Position numbers and translations under genes: made by a program. DNA of 45,310 nucleotides, taken from assembly GCF_000286315.1 (NCBI RefSeq), contig NZ_ALJG01000357.1, forward strand, positions 1-45,310. The letters run 5' to 3'. Of the stretch, positions 1 to 8,344 are shown piece by piece; position 1 is the stretch's first letter, and the number at the start of each line of letters is the position of its first letter. Under the pieces are notes generated by a model. That model had not been told where the DNA came from and ran no database searches. It saw only the letters and a list, made by a program, of their open reading frames with translations. The DNA is from Paenisporosarcina sp. TG20 (GTDB lineage Bacteria; Bacillota; Bacilli; Bacillales_A; Planococcaceae).

Positions 1-587
1 TTTCCGCTGGAGTCGCCACCTTTCACTACAATCATTCTCCTTTTAAACAACAGTGATAACAATATAGTTTTAAAAATTAAAAACGTCCTATCTTGTAAAA
101 CGAAAGTCCCCCCACTATATTTAGATAGGCCAATTTATTATGTACAATTCAAAAATTACTAAAATAGAATATATACTGAACAAAGTTCACTTCGACTAAG
201 ATGAGACTTCCGTTTCTAAAAATGGAAATTACGACTTCACATTAATTGAATTAACGAGAATCACAAAGATATTCCATTTTAGCATGTTAATCTACATTCA
301 ATAAAAGCACCATGAACACTGGATTCATGACTCACTAATTTTATATACTTTCTTTGTTTCAAAGAAAAGTGCAAGGCGCCATTTATTTCAACACCGGTGC
401 TTGGTTCTAGACATAGATAAGTATCATCACTTGGTTCCTGTCATGTTATATTTTACATTCAACAATCATGTAAGAAAATCCTGCTACAAACACGGATGTT
501 TGCCGGGGAATTTTAATGCGAGTTAGAATAATAATGGTCTTATCTCATTATGATATGATAGCTTAAAAGGTCGGGAGTTTACTATAT
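1..587. repeat. Intergenic region with two dispersed-repeat remnants
   Basis: No gene is visible here. Bases 1-40 are the edge of a GC-rich dispersed repeat (core CTGGAGTCGCCACC, then CACTACAATCATT) that recurs at 40395-40440 in the same orientation and at about 6150-6290 and 45268-45310 in the opposite one. Bases about 205-350 also match 40535-40690, so the shared unit extends far beyond the GC-rich core. Bases about 364-420 look like a decayed copy of a second repeat family whose better copy is at 44505-44625; both end in CTAGACATAG. The segment 540-587 probably holds the promoter and ribosome binding site (GGGAG) of the gene that starts at 588. Confidence 0.6.
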
Positions 588-1460
588 ATGAATCCTATAC
601 TTTATGGAATATTAGTTGTCATTACCACTTTTCTAATGGGTTCTTCTTTTACTATCGGTAAGATTGGTTTAGCCTATGTGTCCCCTCTTCTTCTCGTTGG
701 TATTCGATTTACAATTGCCGGGGTTTTGATGGCTCTTTTTCTATTAGTCATTAAGAAACCTCTTCCTCGATCCCTACATGATTGGTCTAGGATATTTGTA
801 ATTGGTCTCTTTCAGACTGCAGGCGTAATGGGCTGTATATTTCTAAGTTTAAGAACCATTACTGCTGGAGAATCTTCCATATTAACATTTAGTAATCCTT
901 TGATAGTTGTTATTTTAGGAACTATATTCCTTGGAATTCGATATCGAGCCCTCCAATGGATTGGAGTCTTTACGGGGTTTATCGGTGTATTCATTACGCT
1001 AGGGTTTCATTTACAATTAAATACAGGAACCTTATTCGGACTAGGAGCTGCTTTCTTTTGGTCAATTGCCACCATCTTAATAAAAAAGTGGGGAAGTCGT
1101 TTCAATATCTGGGTGTTAACTGCTTATCAGATGCTTTTTGGCGGTATTCTACTATTAATAATGGGCGTAACACTTGAGACACCCAAATTGATTATGAATA
1201 CGAACTCTATCTCGATCATCTTATGGCTCGCGATTATGGCTTCTATCGTTCAATTTGCCGTATGGTTTTATTTATTGAGTGAAAGTGATCCTGGCAAGAC
1301 CAGCGCATTCCTCTTCTTGGCTCCCTTTTTCGGGACTTTAACAGGGTGGTTATTTTTGAATGAAGTTGTAGAATGGACTGTTTATTTAGGAGGACTTCTC
1401 ATTTTCATCGGGATTTTCTTTGTAAACTGGACATTTTCAAAGAAGAATAAATTACTATAA
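588..1460 (+). CDS. EamA/DMT-family transporter
   Basis: This 290-residue, very hydrophobic protein has about ten predicted membrane helices arranged as two EamA repeats, the usual size and layout of drug/metabolite transporters (RhaT/YdcZ-like exporters). The start MNPILYGILVVITT leads straight into helix 1. The second repeat begins near residue 145 (GLGAAFFWSIATILIKKWG), a typical EamA signature. The C-terminus is lysine-rich (SKKNKLL), consistent with a cytoplasmic end. It is a single-gene unit closed by a hairpin at 1567-1588. Substrates of this family (amino acids, nucleotides, metabolites) cannot be read from sequence. A second, unrelated-looking DMT gene lies at 34106-35020. Confidence 0.9.
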   Translation: MNPILYGILVVITTFLMGSSFTIGKIGLAYVSPLLLVGIRFTIAGVLMALFLLVIKKPLPRSLHDWSRIFVIGLFQTAGVMGCIFLSLRTITAGESSILTFSNPLIVVILGTIFLGIRYRALQWIGVFTGFIGVFITLGFHLQLNTGTLFGLGAAFFWSIATILIKKWGSRFNIWVLTAYQMLFGGILLLIMGVTLETPKLIMNTNSISIILWLAIMASIVQFAVWFYLLSESDPGKTSAFLFLAPFFGTLTGWLFLNEVVEWTVYLGGLLIFIGIFFVNWTFSKKNKLL

Positions 1461-1566
1461 TTCCTGATTCTTTCATATTAATTTCTCAAATAACTATTTG
1501 AAGTGAAACTTGTTAGAAAATACAAGGATTTGATAAACAATAAGGTTGATATTTCATCAATAGAAA

Positions 1567-1588
1567 AAGGACCAAATAAATGGTCCTT
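1567..1588. terminator. Bidirectional intrinsic terminator
   Basis: An 8-bp stem AAGGACCA/TGGTCCTT with a 6-nt loop is flanked by A-rich and T-rich tracts. It lies between the convergent DMT gene and the GNAT remnant and could serve both strands. Confidence 0.7.
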
Positions 1589-1608
1589 CTTCTATTATAC
1601 TAGTCTGG

Positions 1609-2063
1609 TTACTCAGCTATATGTTTTATAACTGCCATTTCTTTTCCGAATCTATCACCATTATCAATGAACCCCAAACTCTCGTACAAATTATGGGCGC
1701 CCATATTATCTGGTTGATAACCTACAACAATTTTTTTAGCCCCTAGGAATGTACCATCTCTGACAACATGAGTTTAGTTGCAGCTTTACCTATACCTTCT
1801 CCTTGGTATTGCTTATCAACCATTATTCTATATATCCAATAGGCATCAAGTTCTTCTGGAACAGTGTTGTACATCAAAAAGCCAACCACTTTTTCTTCAG
1901 CATAAATAGCGTATGGCTTTAATGTAGGTTCAAATTTTGATTGAGCAATTGATATAGCGTTTGGCTCAATGTATTCTTCTTGTTCTTCTGATACTTCTAG
2001 TTCACAGCATTCATACCAGTTTTCAGCATTTAATTCTACAATTCCCACATTCTTTGTCGTCAT
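1609..2063 (-). pseudogene. GNAT N-acetyltransferase (spermidine-acetyltransferase-like), frameshifted
   Basis: The reading frame from 2063 encodes a GNAT domain with the acetyl-CoA binding signature QYQGEGIGKAA, then stops at 1743. The missing half of the domain continues in another frame: GAKKIVVGYQPDNMGAHNLY followed by ESLGFIDNG and a stop at 1609-1611. Together they make a normal-length (about 150 residues) acetyltransferase resembling PaiA/BltD-type diamine and polyamine acetylases. A single-base indel near 1740-1755 explains the break. It could be a real mutation, a sequencing error or, less likely, programmed frameshifting. The encoded 106-residue product would lack the C-terminal beta strands of the fold and should be inactive. 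Confidence 0.75.
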
Positions 2064-2347
2064 AATTTACCCTTTCAAATTCCGGGGAAACACTAACCAA
2101 TTTATTAATTAGGCGTTATCCCCTTGTAATCATTAATGATAAAAATTTTTTTGCATGTCATAATGAACGCCTCCTTTAATAACTATCGCCTATGAATTAA
2201 CAGTTTATTTCAAGCTTACTAATTATATTATATGTCTTTAAAACTAAAATTTCTCTTCTCCTGCTAGAGATCAACAGTACACTCAATATCAAAAAAGTAA
2301 TCGTCACTCTATAAAATCGGGCGGTTAATTTTATAAGTTAATGCGTA

Positions 2348-3385
2348 CTATTGCTCCACAATTTTCTTGATATTGTGATAAACAAATTCCAAATCCTCTT
2401 CTGAAATTAAATAATGAACAATCATTCTAATTCTTTTCTTTCCAATATTCTTTACTTTTATTTTCTTTTCTTTCAAGAGAGAAGTAAGCTTTTCAGCATC
2501 CATTTCTTCTCTAGTGATATTCAAAGAAATAATATTTGTTTGAACATTTTTCATATTAATTGTTATACCTTCAATAATAGAGAGTTTTTGCGCAAACTTA
2601 TACGCTTTTTTATTGTCATCTATTAAACGGTCAATCATATGATCTAATGCGTAGAGTCCTGGTGCAGCGATGATGCCCGCTTGCCTCATTCCTCCACCTA
2701 GCCTTTGACGATTCATTTTAGCTTCATTAATAAACTCTTTAGAACCTGCAAGGATAGAACCAAGTGGACAACCTAGTCCTTTAGTTAAACAAAATTGAAC
2801 TGCATCAACATGTCTGCATAATTCTGATGGTTTTAAACCCAATTCAACTGCAGCATTAAAAATACGAGCACCATCCAAGTAGACGGGTATATTGTGGATT
2901 TCAGCAAGTTGTTTGATGTCTTTCATATTATCAATTGACACTATTTGCCCTTCATTTAAGTTGTAAGTGTTTTCCAAGGAAATTAATGCAGTTTTTGCTT
3001 TTTGTATATCGCCAGAAGATAATAATGTCTCTATCTCTTCTGGATTGTAATAGCCATTTTGAACATTGATAGGCCTTGCTTGCACTTGAGCTACCGCTGC
3101 CATAGCTGCCCCTTCTAAATTAAAAATATGAGAATCAAGACCAACAATAATTTCCTGTCCTCTCTGGGCTAAACCCATTATGGCTACTTGGTTTGCCATT
3201 GTCCCAGAAATAACTAGTAGGGCTTCTTCCATCCCAAGAAGTTCGGACGCTCTTCTTTGTAGTTCATTCACTGTCGCATCTTCACCCATGATATCGTCAC
3301 CAAGCGAAGCATTGGCAATGGCCTCCATCATTTGGGGGTTAGGTAATGTAACAGTATCACTTCTTAGGTCAATATATCCGAACAT
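2348..3385 (-). CDS. Low-specificity threonine aldolase (PLP-dependent)
   Basis: The 345-residue protein matches the fold-type I threonine aldolase family, which cleaves L-threonine or allo-threonine to glycine and acetaldehyde. Visible features are the N-terminal IDLRSDTVTLP motif, a PLP-stacking histidine in GLDSHIFNLEG (about residue 86), the cofactor aspartate in YLDGARIFNA (Asp171) and the Schiff-base lysine in FCLTKGLGCPLGS (Lys202). Length is normal. It starts 29 bases after the upstream symporter gene on the same strand, so both probably form one transcript. Uptake of threonine or serine followed by cleavage is a sensible joint role, although that symporter is frameshifted here. The aldehyde product could feed an alcohol or aldehyde dehydrogenase. 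Confidence 0.92.
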   Translation of the reverse strand: MFGYIDLRSDTVTLPNPQMMEAIANASLGDDIMGEDATVNELQRRASELLGMEEALLVISGTMANQVAIMGLAQRGQEIIVGLDSHIFNLEGAAMAAVAQVQARPINVQNGYYNPEEIETLLSSGDIQKAKTALISLENTYNLNEGQIVSIDNMKDIKQLAEIHNIPVYLDGARIFNAAVELGLKPSELCRHVDAVQFCLTKGLGCPLGSILAGSKEFINEAKMNRQRLGGGMRQAGIIAAPGLYALDHMIDRLIDDNKKAYKFAQKLSIIEGITINMKNVQTNIISLNITREEMDAEKLTSLLKEKKIKVKNIGKKRIRMIVHYLISEEDLEFVYHNIKKIVEQ

Positions 3386-3414
3386 TATTGTATCACTTCC
3401 TCCATATGAGCTAC

Positions 3415-4595
3415 TTATTTTTCTTTAATTGTAGCTTCCTCATCATCTTCTTTACCAAAGAATCGATTCACAATCATTGCAATGGCTCCATCACCTGAAA
3501 TGTTGGTTGCTGTGCCAAAGCTATCTTGTATCATGAATAAGGCTAGCATAAGTCCGATTTCGGCTTCACCAAAACCGAGAGTTGACTGCAAAATCCCAAT
3601 TGCCGCTAATGCAGATCCCCCTGGCACTCCAACAGCTCCTACTTCAATAACCCCTAAAATAAGAATAAACGAGATAATGAGAGCAACAGAAGGTAAACTT
3701 CCTTTTGTTAATAGCGAAACAGTAATCGCGCTAATCGTCAAAGTCATAGCTGCACCTGAAAGATGCACGTTTGCACAAAGCGGCATAACAAAATCCGCAA
3801 TTTTTTTATTGATAAAAGGAACGGTACGGGCTTGTTTGAGTGATACTGGCATAGTAACCGCACTTGACATAGTACCCATAGCAGTGAGGTAAGCAGGGAT
3901 CATTGCTTTAAACATTATCAACGGGTTTTGCTTTGACACTATTCCAGCAACAAGATATTCAATAAATAACCAAACCACTTGTAAAATAAGAATTAATACT
4001 AGCATTTTTCCAAACACAGACATTGTTCCAAAAAGTTCCCCTTTTGCAGATAAGCCTGCAAATATACAAGCAATAAAAATTGGTATAGCCGGAACAATAA
4101 ATCCTTTAATGACGTGTTCAATCATATTTCTAAATTCAATTACAGCACCTGAGAGAATTTTTGATTCTCCCCAGGATGAGGCCATTCCAACAATAATTGC
4201 TAAAACAAGCGCAGAAATTATACCCATAATTGGCGGAATTCCTATTTCAACAAAAGGAGCGCCAATAGTAGCAGCTTCTACTGCTTGATTAGCTTGTAAT
4301 GCAAAACTTGGAACGATAACATAAGCCGCCGCTGCAGCCAGCATACAAGCAATAACCGTATCCAAATATGATATACCAATTGTGAAGCTTAATAACTTTC
4401 CTGCTTTTGAAGAAAACTCAGCGATACTCGCTGCAACAAATGCAAAAATAATCAAAGGAATTAGAATTTAATGAGATTCCCTAACAACATGTTTCCTGTT
4501 TCTGTGAAACGAATCATCCAATCAGGCCCATAAAAACCTATTATAATACCAACACCAAGACCAAGTAACAATTTGGGAATTAGACCAAATTTCAT
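3415..4595 (-). pseudogene. Dicarboxylate/amino acid:cation symporter, frameshifted near its N-terminus
   Basis: This is a DAACS-family (GltP/SstT-type) sodium- or proton-coupled symporter. A proper start lies at 4595 behind an AGGAGGA ribosome binding site and encodes MKFGLIPKLLLGLGVGIIIG, the usual first helix, up to LLGNLIKF and a stop at about 4463. The family sequence resumes one frame over as LIPLIIFAFVAASIAEF and runs uninterrupted to 3415, with the conserved serine-rich loop (GTMSSAVTMP) and the substrate-site helix (QDSFGTATNISGDG). Loss of one T in AAATTCTAATTCC explains the break. The open part alone (346 residues from TTG at 4455) lacks helix 1. Total length would be about 393 residues, normal for the family. 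The adjacent threonine aldolase suggests a threonine/serine substrate. Confidence 0.8.
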
Positions 4596-4752
4596 ATATT
4601 TCCTCCTATCTAAATTTTAAAATCTCTTCACATAGCGAACTCGTCTCTCATGTCTACAATAATATAGTATTTATTCATCAGCTAATTTATGTCATGAGAA
4701 ATCAATAAAACTAAATTACATTATTTGTATGATAAGTTACATCTATAAAACA

Positions 4753-4784
4753 AAAATCCAGTAACCTAATAGCTACTGGATTTT
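4753..4784. terminator. Intrinsic terminator hairpin
   Basis: A perfect 11-bp stem AAAATCCAGTA/TACTGGATTTT with a 10-nt loop. On the minus strand it follows the VOC remnant and ends in a T-rich run. Confidence 0.8.
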
Positions 4785-4912
4785 CAATATAATTGGTAAA
4801 TATAATTATTTCTGGTATCTCCCACTTCTCACTTTACGCTATTAGAATTCAAATACTTTTCTTCAAGATTACATCAATAATAGAAACTAAAATGGATCTT
4901 ATAGAGCTACAG

Positions 4913-5243
4913 TATTAACATTTCTTGATTCTATATCTACCGCCAAACATTTCAAACAATATTTCGTTTTTCTTACTAGTAAAATTGACTTGAAATGTTT
5001 TTTCTCCTTGCTTTTCAATCACATCTGAAACTACTCCATTTCCAATGGGACTACTAAATACAGGGTTCCCACCGGGGATTTTTAAAGTTCTATACTATGC
5101 ATTTAGTTCCTCGTCTTTATACATTTTGCTAATTTTTAAATTAAATAGTTCCGACCATCTTGCTGAAGTTGTTTCTAAATCTTTGACTGCAAATGTAATG
5201 TGAGATAACTCTATATCTGCAGAATTGGGTAGGATACTTTCTC
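4913..5243 (-). pseudogene. VOC/glyoxalase-family protein interrupted by an in-frame stop
   Basis: On the minus strand one continuous frame reads IELSHITFAVKDLETTSARW, the opening beta-strand/helix of a vicinal oxygen chelate domain, and continues to KMYKDEELNA. An amber TAG at about 5097 interrupts it. The same frame goes on with YRTLKIPGGNPVFSSPIGNG and ends EILFEMFGGRYRIKKC. No start codon with a ribosome binding site is visible, and the 5' part merges into the terminator at 5252-5289. I read it as a decayed VOC gene of about 110 residues. The in-frame continuation after the stop suggests recent decay. Confidence 0.6.
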
Positions 5244-5251
5244 TTTCAATT

Positions 5252-5289
5252 AAATAACCGAAGTTCAGTTTACTGAACTTCGGTTATTT
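5252..5289. terminator. Strong intrinsic terminator
   Basis: A perfect 17-bp stem (AAATAACCGAAGTTCAG and its complement) with a 4-nt loop. On the minus strand it lies about 60 bases after the thioesterase stop and would end that transcript. Confidence 0.85.
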
Positions 5290-5348
5290 AGATTTATATG
5301 AAAGGTAATACCCAAAATTTGATTCAAAGATAAATCACTTTGCTCCCG

Positions 5349-5759
5349 TTACCCTACAGTCTCTTCTAACAAATGTTGTGTTAGTATTTCTCGGATATGG
5401 GATGGAATAGGCTCTGATTTTTGATTTACTGAATCAAAGTTCACATAGATTGTCTCCGCTTTCGCACAAAGTATTCCTTTTTGCCATACTTCTTCATAGA
5501 GTTCAAGACTTGAATTACCTAATCTTTTGATCCAACACTTGATTTCTACTCGATGACCAAAATAGATCATAGCTGTATATTCTACTGTTGTTTTTAAAAT
5601 AATCATTTTCCACTTTTTGAAATCATGGTCCGGAGTAAACAATTCAAAAAGCTCAAGTCGTCCTGCCTCTAACCAAACAGGTAGCGTTGTATTATTGATA
5701 TGTCCTACTCCATCCGTTTCAGACACTCTTGGGTCTATCATAGTCGTAAATATATCCAT
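5349..5759 (-). CDS. Acyl-CoA thioesterase (hot-dog fold, 4HBT family)
   Basis: The 136-residue protein has the 4-hydroxybenzoyl-CoA thioesterase layout. The motif ETDGVGHINNTTLPVWLEAGR (residues 14-34) combines the catalytic-site aspartate segment, the GHINN turn and the WLE(A)GR helix typical of YbgC/FadM-like enzymes. They hydrolyse acyl-CoA thioesters in the cytoplasm. Length is normal. The start at 5759 has a good AAGGAGGA site 4-5 bases upstream. It appears monocistronic, with a strong hairpin at 5252-5289 after it. The physiological acyl group cannot be deduced. Confidence 0.9.
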   Translation of the reverse strand: MDIFTTMIDPRVSETDGVGHINNTTLPVWLEAGRLELFELFTPDHDFKKWKMIILKTTVEYTAMIYFGHRVEIKCWIKRLGNSSLELYEEVWQKGILCAKAETIYVNFDSVNQKSEPIPSHIREILTQHLLEETVG

Positions 5760-5835
5760 TTCCTCCTTATATTACTTTTGCATATTCGTGAATTTATCAG
5801 CACTACCGTGCACTGTCCTTATCAATTATCGGTTG

Positions 5836-6015
5836 TTAAAAACTAGGTAGCTTGCCATGATAAGCATTTTCATAAATTCTATAAATTTCGTTTATTCCTA
5901 AAGGCTTAGGACTTCTACCTAATAATCTGGTTTGTTTAACGGCACTCTCAGTTAATGAATTTAAGTCACTCTCCTGAATTCCGAAGGCTTGCAAGCTATT
6001 TGGCAAACCTACACA
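5836..6015 (-). pseudogene. 3'-end fragment of an iron-containing alcohol dehydrogenase
   Basis: This stretch is clearly homologous to the last about 60 codons of the intact iron alcohol dehydrogenase at 6934-8109. Shared runs include GGTAGCTTGCCAT, TTTCATAAATTCTATAAAT and AGGCTTGCAAGCTATTTGGC, and even the stop codon is preserved (TTA at 5836-5838 on the plus strand). Similarity ends abruptly near 6015, where unrelated sequence and a dispersed repeat begin. It is the remnant of a tandem duplication or of a second dehydrogenase gene and has no start. Confidence 0.8.
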
Positions 6016-6065
6016 ACCTTTACTATAAACAAATTCCTATCAATTTATCTTCCAAACTGTTCAGT

Positions 6066-6290
6066 AGGTGAGTCAATTTCATAACTTCTCAATTCGATAA
6101 TAATTACGAACATTTAATTGGTTTTCACATTAATTATCCGTTCATTTTAATAAGGTATCGATTGATTGTAGCGCAGTGCGGCGACTCCTGTGGGAATAGC
6201 GCGAACTGAAAGCCCCGCAGGAACACAGTGACGAGGAGATTGAAGTCGTGCCCCACGGAAAGCGTCCGCATGAAGCGAAAATCAACTTTG
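6066..6290 (+). repeat. Dispersed intergenic repeat, family A
   Basis: The segment starts with GTGAGTCAATTTCATAAC and runs into a GC-rich core (GATTGTAGCGCAGTGCGGCG, CTCCTGTGGGAATAGCGC, CGGAAAGCGTCCGCATGAAGC). The same order recurs at 45195-45310, and the core recurs inverted at 1-40 and 40322-40440. Cores of this kind, an extended imperfect inverted repeat, are common intergenic elements in Bacillales. Their function is unknown. Confidence 0.8.
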
Positions 6291-6351
6291 TTCGGGTTTT
6301 ATTGCTAGAATTTTTATTATTAAATCGATTCAGGTGTATTTTTTTATTTAT

Positions 6352-6621
6352 TTATTTTATCGCCTTTAATTTATTATTTTTCCAAACATCGTACTCTTCT
6401 TTCATGCATTTACCACAAGGTCTATAACCCGCATCTATAGCAGTAGTTTCGTCTTTAAAAAACACTCTATTAGTAATGTAATGACCTTTTTCAATGTAAC
6501 TTAAGGCTGATTTACAATTTAATTTCCCATAAATCTTTAACTTTTTGTTTCCACCAAACAAACCTTTTTCCAAACATTCAAAGGGGTTATTATTGGAATC
6601 TAGTAGAGAATATGTTTTCAA
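6352..6621 (-). CDS. Stand-alone Ada-type metal-binding domain protein
   Basis: The 89-residue protein resembles the N-terminal zinc domain of the Ada methylphosphotriester-repair protein, here encoded alone. The diagnostic segment is ITNRVFFKDETTAIDAGYRPCGKCMKEEYDVW, with the CxxC pair at about residues 73-76 and an upstream KLNCKSA cysteine near residue 35. In Ada four cysteines hold zinc and one accepts the methyl group. Only three are visible here, so a fourth ligand would have to differ. No methyltransferase or AraC domain follows. Short proteins like this are often annotated as Ada metal-binding-domain proteins. A DNA-related or metal-related role is only inferred. Confidence 0.75.
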   Translation of the reverse strand: MKTYSLLDSNNNPFECLEKGLFGGNKKLKIYGKLNCKSALSYIEKGHYITNRVFFKDETTAIDAGYRPCGKCMKEEYDVWKNNKLKAIK

Positions 6622-6933
6622 TGCATTTCATCCTTTGTGATTTTATTTATGTCTAAGATAATCTTGGCAATTTGTGATCATGTGCATACAGGTTGATCAA
6701 TGTGTTCTAATTCTTTCACCGAGTCTTCATCTGTTACGGTTTGTTCCTTATTGTATTGTTTACTTAGGTACTGGATGTCGTGAATGTATTTCTCTTAAAT
6801 TTAATAGGGTTTCTCCGTTTTTGTGTTCCCAGTGTGGATACAGGATATTGATTTTTTTCCAATTCAACATATTCATCAATTAACTTTACATATGCATAAA
6901 TCCTAGCAATACTGTCTTACTGACTAACGGGTC
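6622..6933. other. Intergenic region without recognised feature
   Basis: I see no convincing gene, repeat copy or terminator. Short open frames on both strands have no ribosome binding site and no recognisable protein pattern. It lies between the 3' end of the iron alcohol dehydrogenase and the start of the Ada-domain gene, so it probably contains the latter's promoter. Confidence 0.5.
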
Positions 6934-8109
6934 TTAAACCATAGGTAGCTTGCCATTATACGCATTTTCATAAATTCTATAAATTTCATTCTTACCTAAA
7001 GGTTTTGGACTTCTTCCTAATAATCTTGTTTGTTTCAATGCATTGTCAGTTAATATTTCCAGGTCACTTTCCTGAATCCCAAAGGCTTGCAAGCTATTTG
7101 GCAATCCTACATCTTGTACTAAATCAAATAATGCATTCACCACGGAGAGGGCTATTTCTCTATCCGATTTATTCACAATTGGCAGGCCTATTGCTGTTGC
7201 AACATCTACTAATTGTGGAATGCAAGATGCCCAAATTTCGCTATACACATAAGGAAGTAATACTGCATTTGACTCGCCATGAGGGATTTTAAACAGCCCA
7301 CCAAGTGGATATGCAAGAGCATGAACTCCTGCCACACCCGCATTGTAAAAACTTAGTCCCGCTTCTAAACTTGCCAGTGACATTTCCTCTCTCGCCTTTA
7401 TGTCTCGCCCATTCCAAACTGCGGTTCTAATTGAATCTTGAATTCTATTAATGGCACTTAATGCAAATGAATTGGTCATTGGTGAGGCATTTACTGATGT
7501 GTATGCTTCAATCGCATGTGTAAAAGCATCTACTCCGCTTGCAGCGGTTATTCTACTCGGAAGTGAATAGGTTAATGTTGGATCTACTATGACATAATCA
7601 GCAACCATATACTTGTGCGTAATGACATCTTTAGTATTTCCTGTACTAAATACAGCAATATCCGTCACTTCAGCCCCTGTTCCTGCAGTAGTAGGAATCA
7701 TGACTTTTGTTAACCCTTTTTTAGTTATTTTATTCGTTCCTGTAAGATTGAGATAATCTTCGATATCGCCTGGATTATCGACCAGAACAGCAGCGGTCTT
7801 CGCTAAATCTAATGAGCTACCACCACCAACCCCAATAAGTAAATCCGCATCACTCTCACGAATAGCTCTCAAAATTTCATTACCTAACAAGGTTGAAGGT
7901 TCTGGTTCAATTTTAGAATAGATGGTCATTTGAATATTTTTCTCTTGAATGATCGTAATTAGTGGTTGAATGATACCCAGTTCCAAAATACCCGGATCCG
8001 TTACTAGAAACACATGTTGTGACTTTTCTTCTTCTAATATGATGTTCAACTGATCAATAGAATTAATTCCATAATATATATTTTTAGGTGAAATAAAAGA
8101 TTTCATCAT
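6934..8109 (-). CDS. Iron-containing alcohol dehydrogenase
   Basis: This 391-residue protein has the group III (Fe-dependent) alcohol dehydrogenase architecture: a Rossmann-like N-terminal domain with the NAD(P) loop GVGGGSSLDLAK (about residues 96-107), followed by an all-helical metal domain. Metal-site segments are visible: ASGVDAFTHAIEAY (Asp and first His) and AGVHALAYPLGGLFKIPHG (two further His). In FucO-type enzymes the residue before PLG is often a His near the nicotinamide; here it is Tyr, a variant also seen in other members. It probably reduces or oxidises small aldehydes or alcohols with NAD(H). A detached second copy of its last about 60 codons lies at 5836-6015. Confidence 0.9.
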   Translation of the reverse strand: MMKSFISPKNIYYGINSIDQLNIILEEEKSQHVFLVTDPGILELGIIQPLITIIQEKNIQMTIYSKIEPEPSTLLGNEILRAIRESDADLLIGVGGGSSLDLAKTAAVLVDNPGDIEDYLNLTGTNKITKKGLTKVMIPTTAGTGAEVTDIAVFSTGNTKDVITHKYMVADYVIVDPTLTYSLPSRITAASGVDAFTHAIEAYTSVNASPMTNSFALSAINRIQDSIRTAVWNGRDIKAREEMSLASLEAGLSFYNAGVAGVHALAYPLGGLFKIPHGESNAVLLPYVYSEIWASCIPQLVDVATAIGLPIVNKSDREIALSVVNALFDLVQDVGLPNSLQAFGIQESDLEILTDNALKQTRLLGRSPKPLGKNEIYRIYENAYNGKLPMV

Positions 8110-8233
8110 ATCCCCCTTTTCTCCCTATGTATTCGACAATGTCATATAAACTTCCTTTGTTTCCCTTTAAAATGCTCAAGAATCACTTAAGGGGCAGAGT
8201 CAAGGTAGCTGAAAACTTCACATTCATATAAAA

Positions 8234-8270
8234 GAAGTTAATCACATAAACAAATAATGTGATTAACTTC
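8234..8270 (-). terminator. Intrinsic terminator of the helicase operon
   Basis: A perfect 14-bp stem GAAGTTAATCACAT/ATGTGATTAACTTC with a 9-nt loop. Read on the minus strand it is followed by TTTTATATG and lies about 75 bases after the stop of the 257-residue gene. Confidence 0.8.
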
Positions 8271-8344
8271 TATAAGATATCTATATCTAGTTTTTTCATT
8301 ACATCTACAAAACCATACTTACAAATTAGGTTGAAATTTTCCAC

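Noticed and set aside
3482-3892. 136-codon plus-strand frame across the symporter gene
   Set aside because: It is the mirror frame of a well-conserved membrane protein, has no ribosome binding site and no recognisable pattern.
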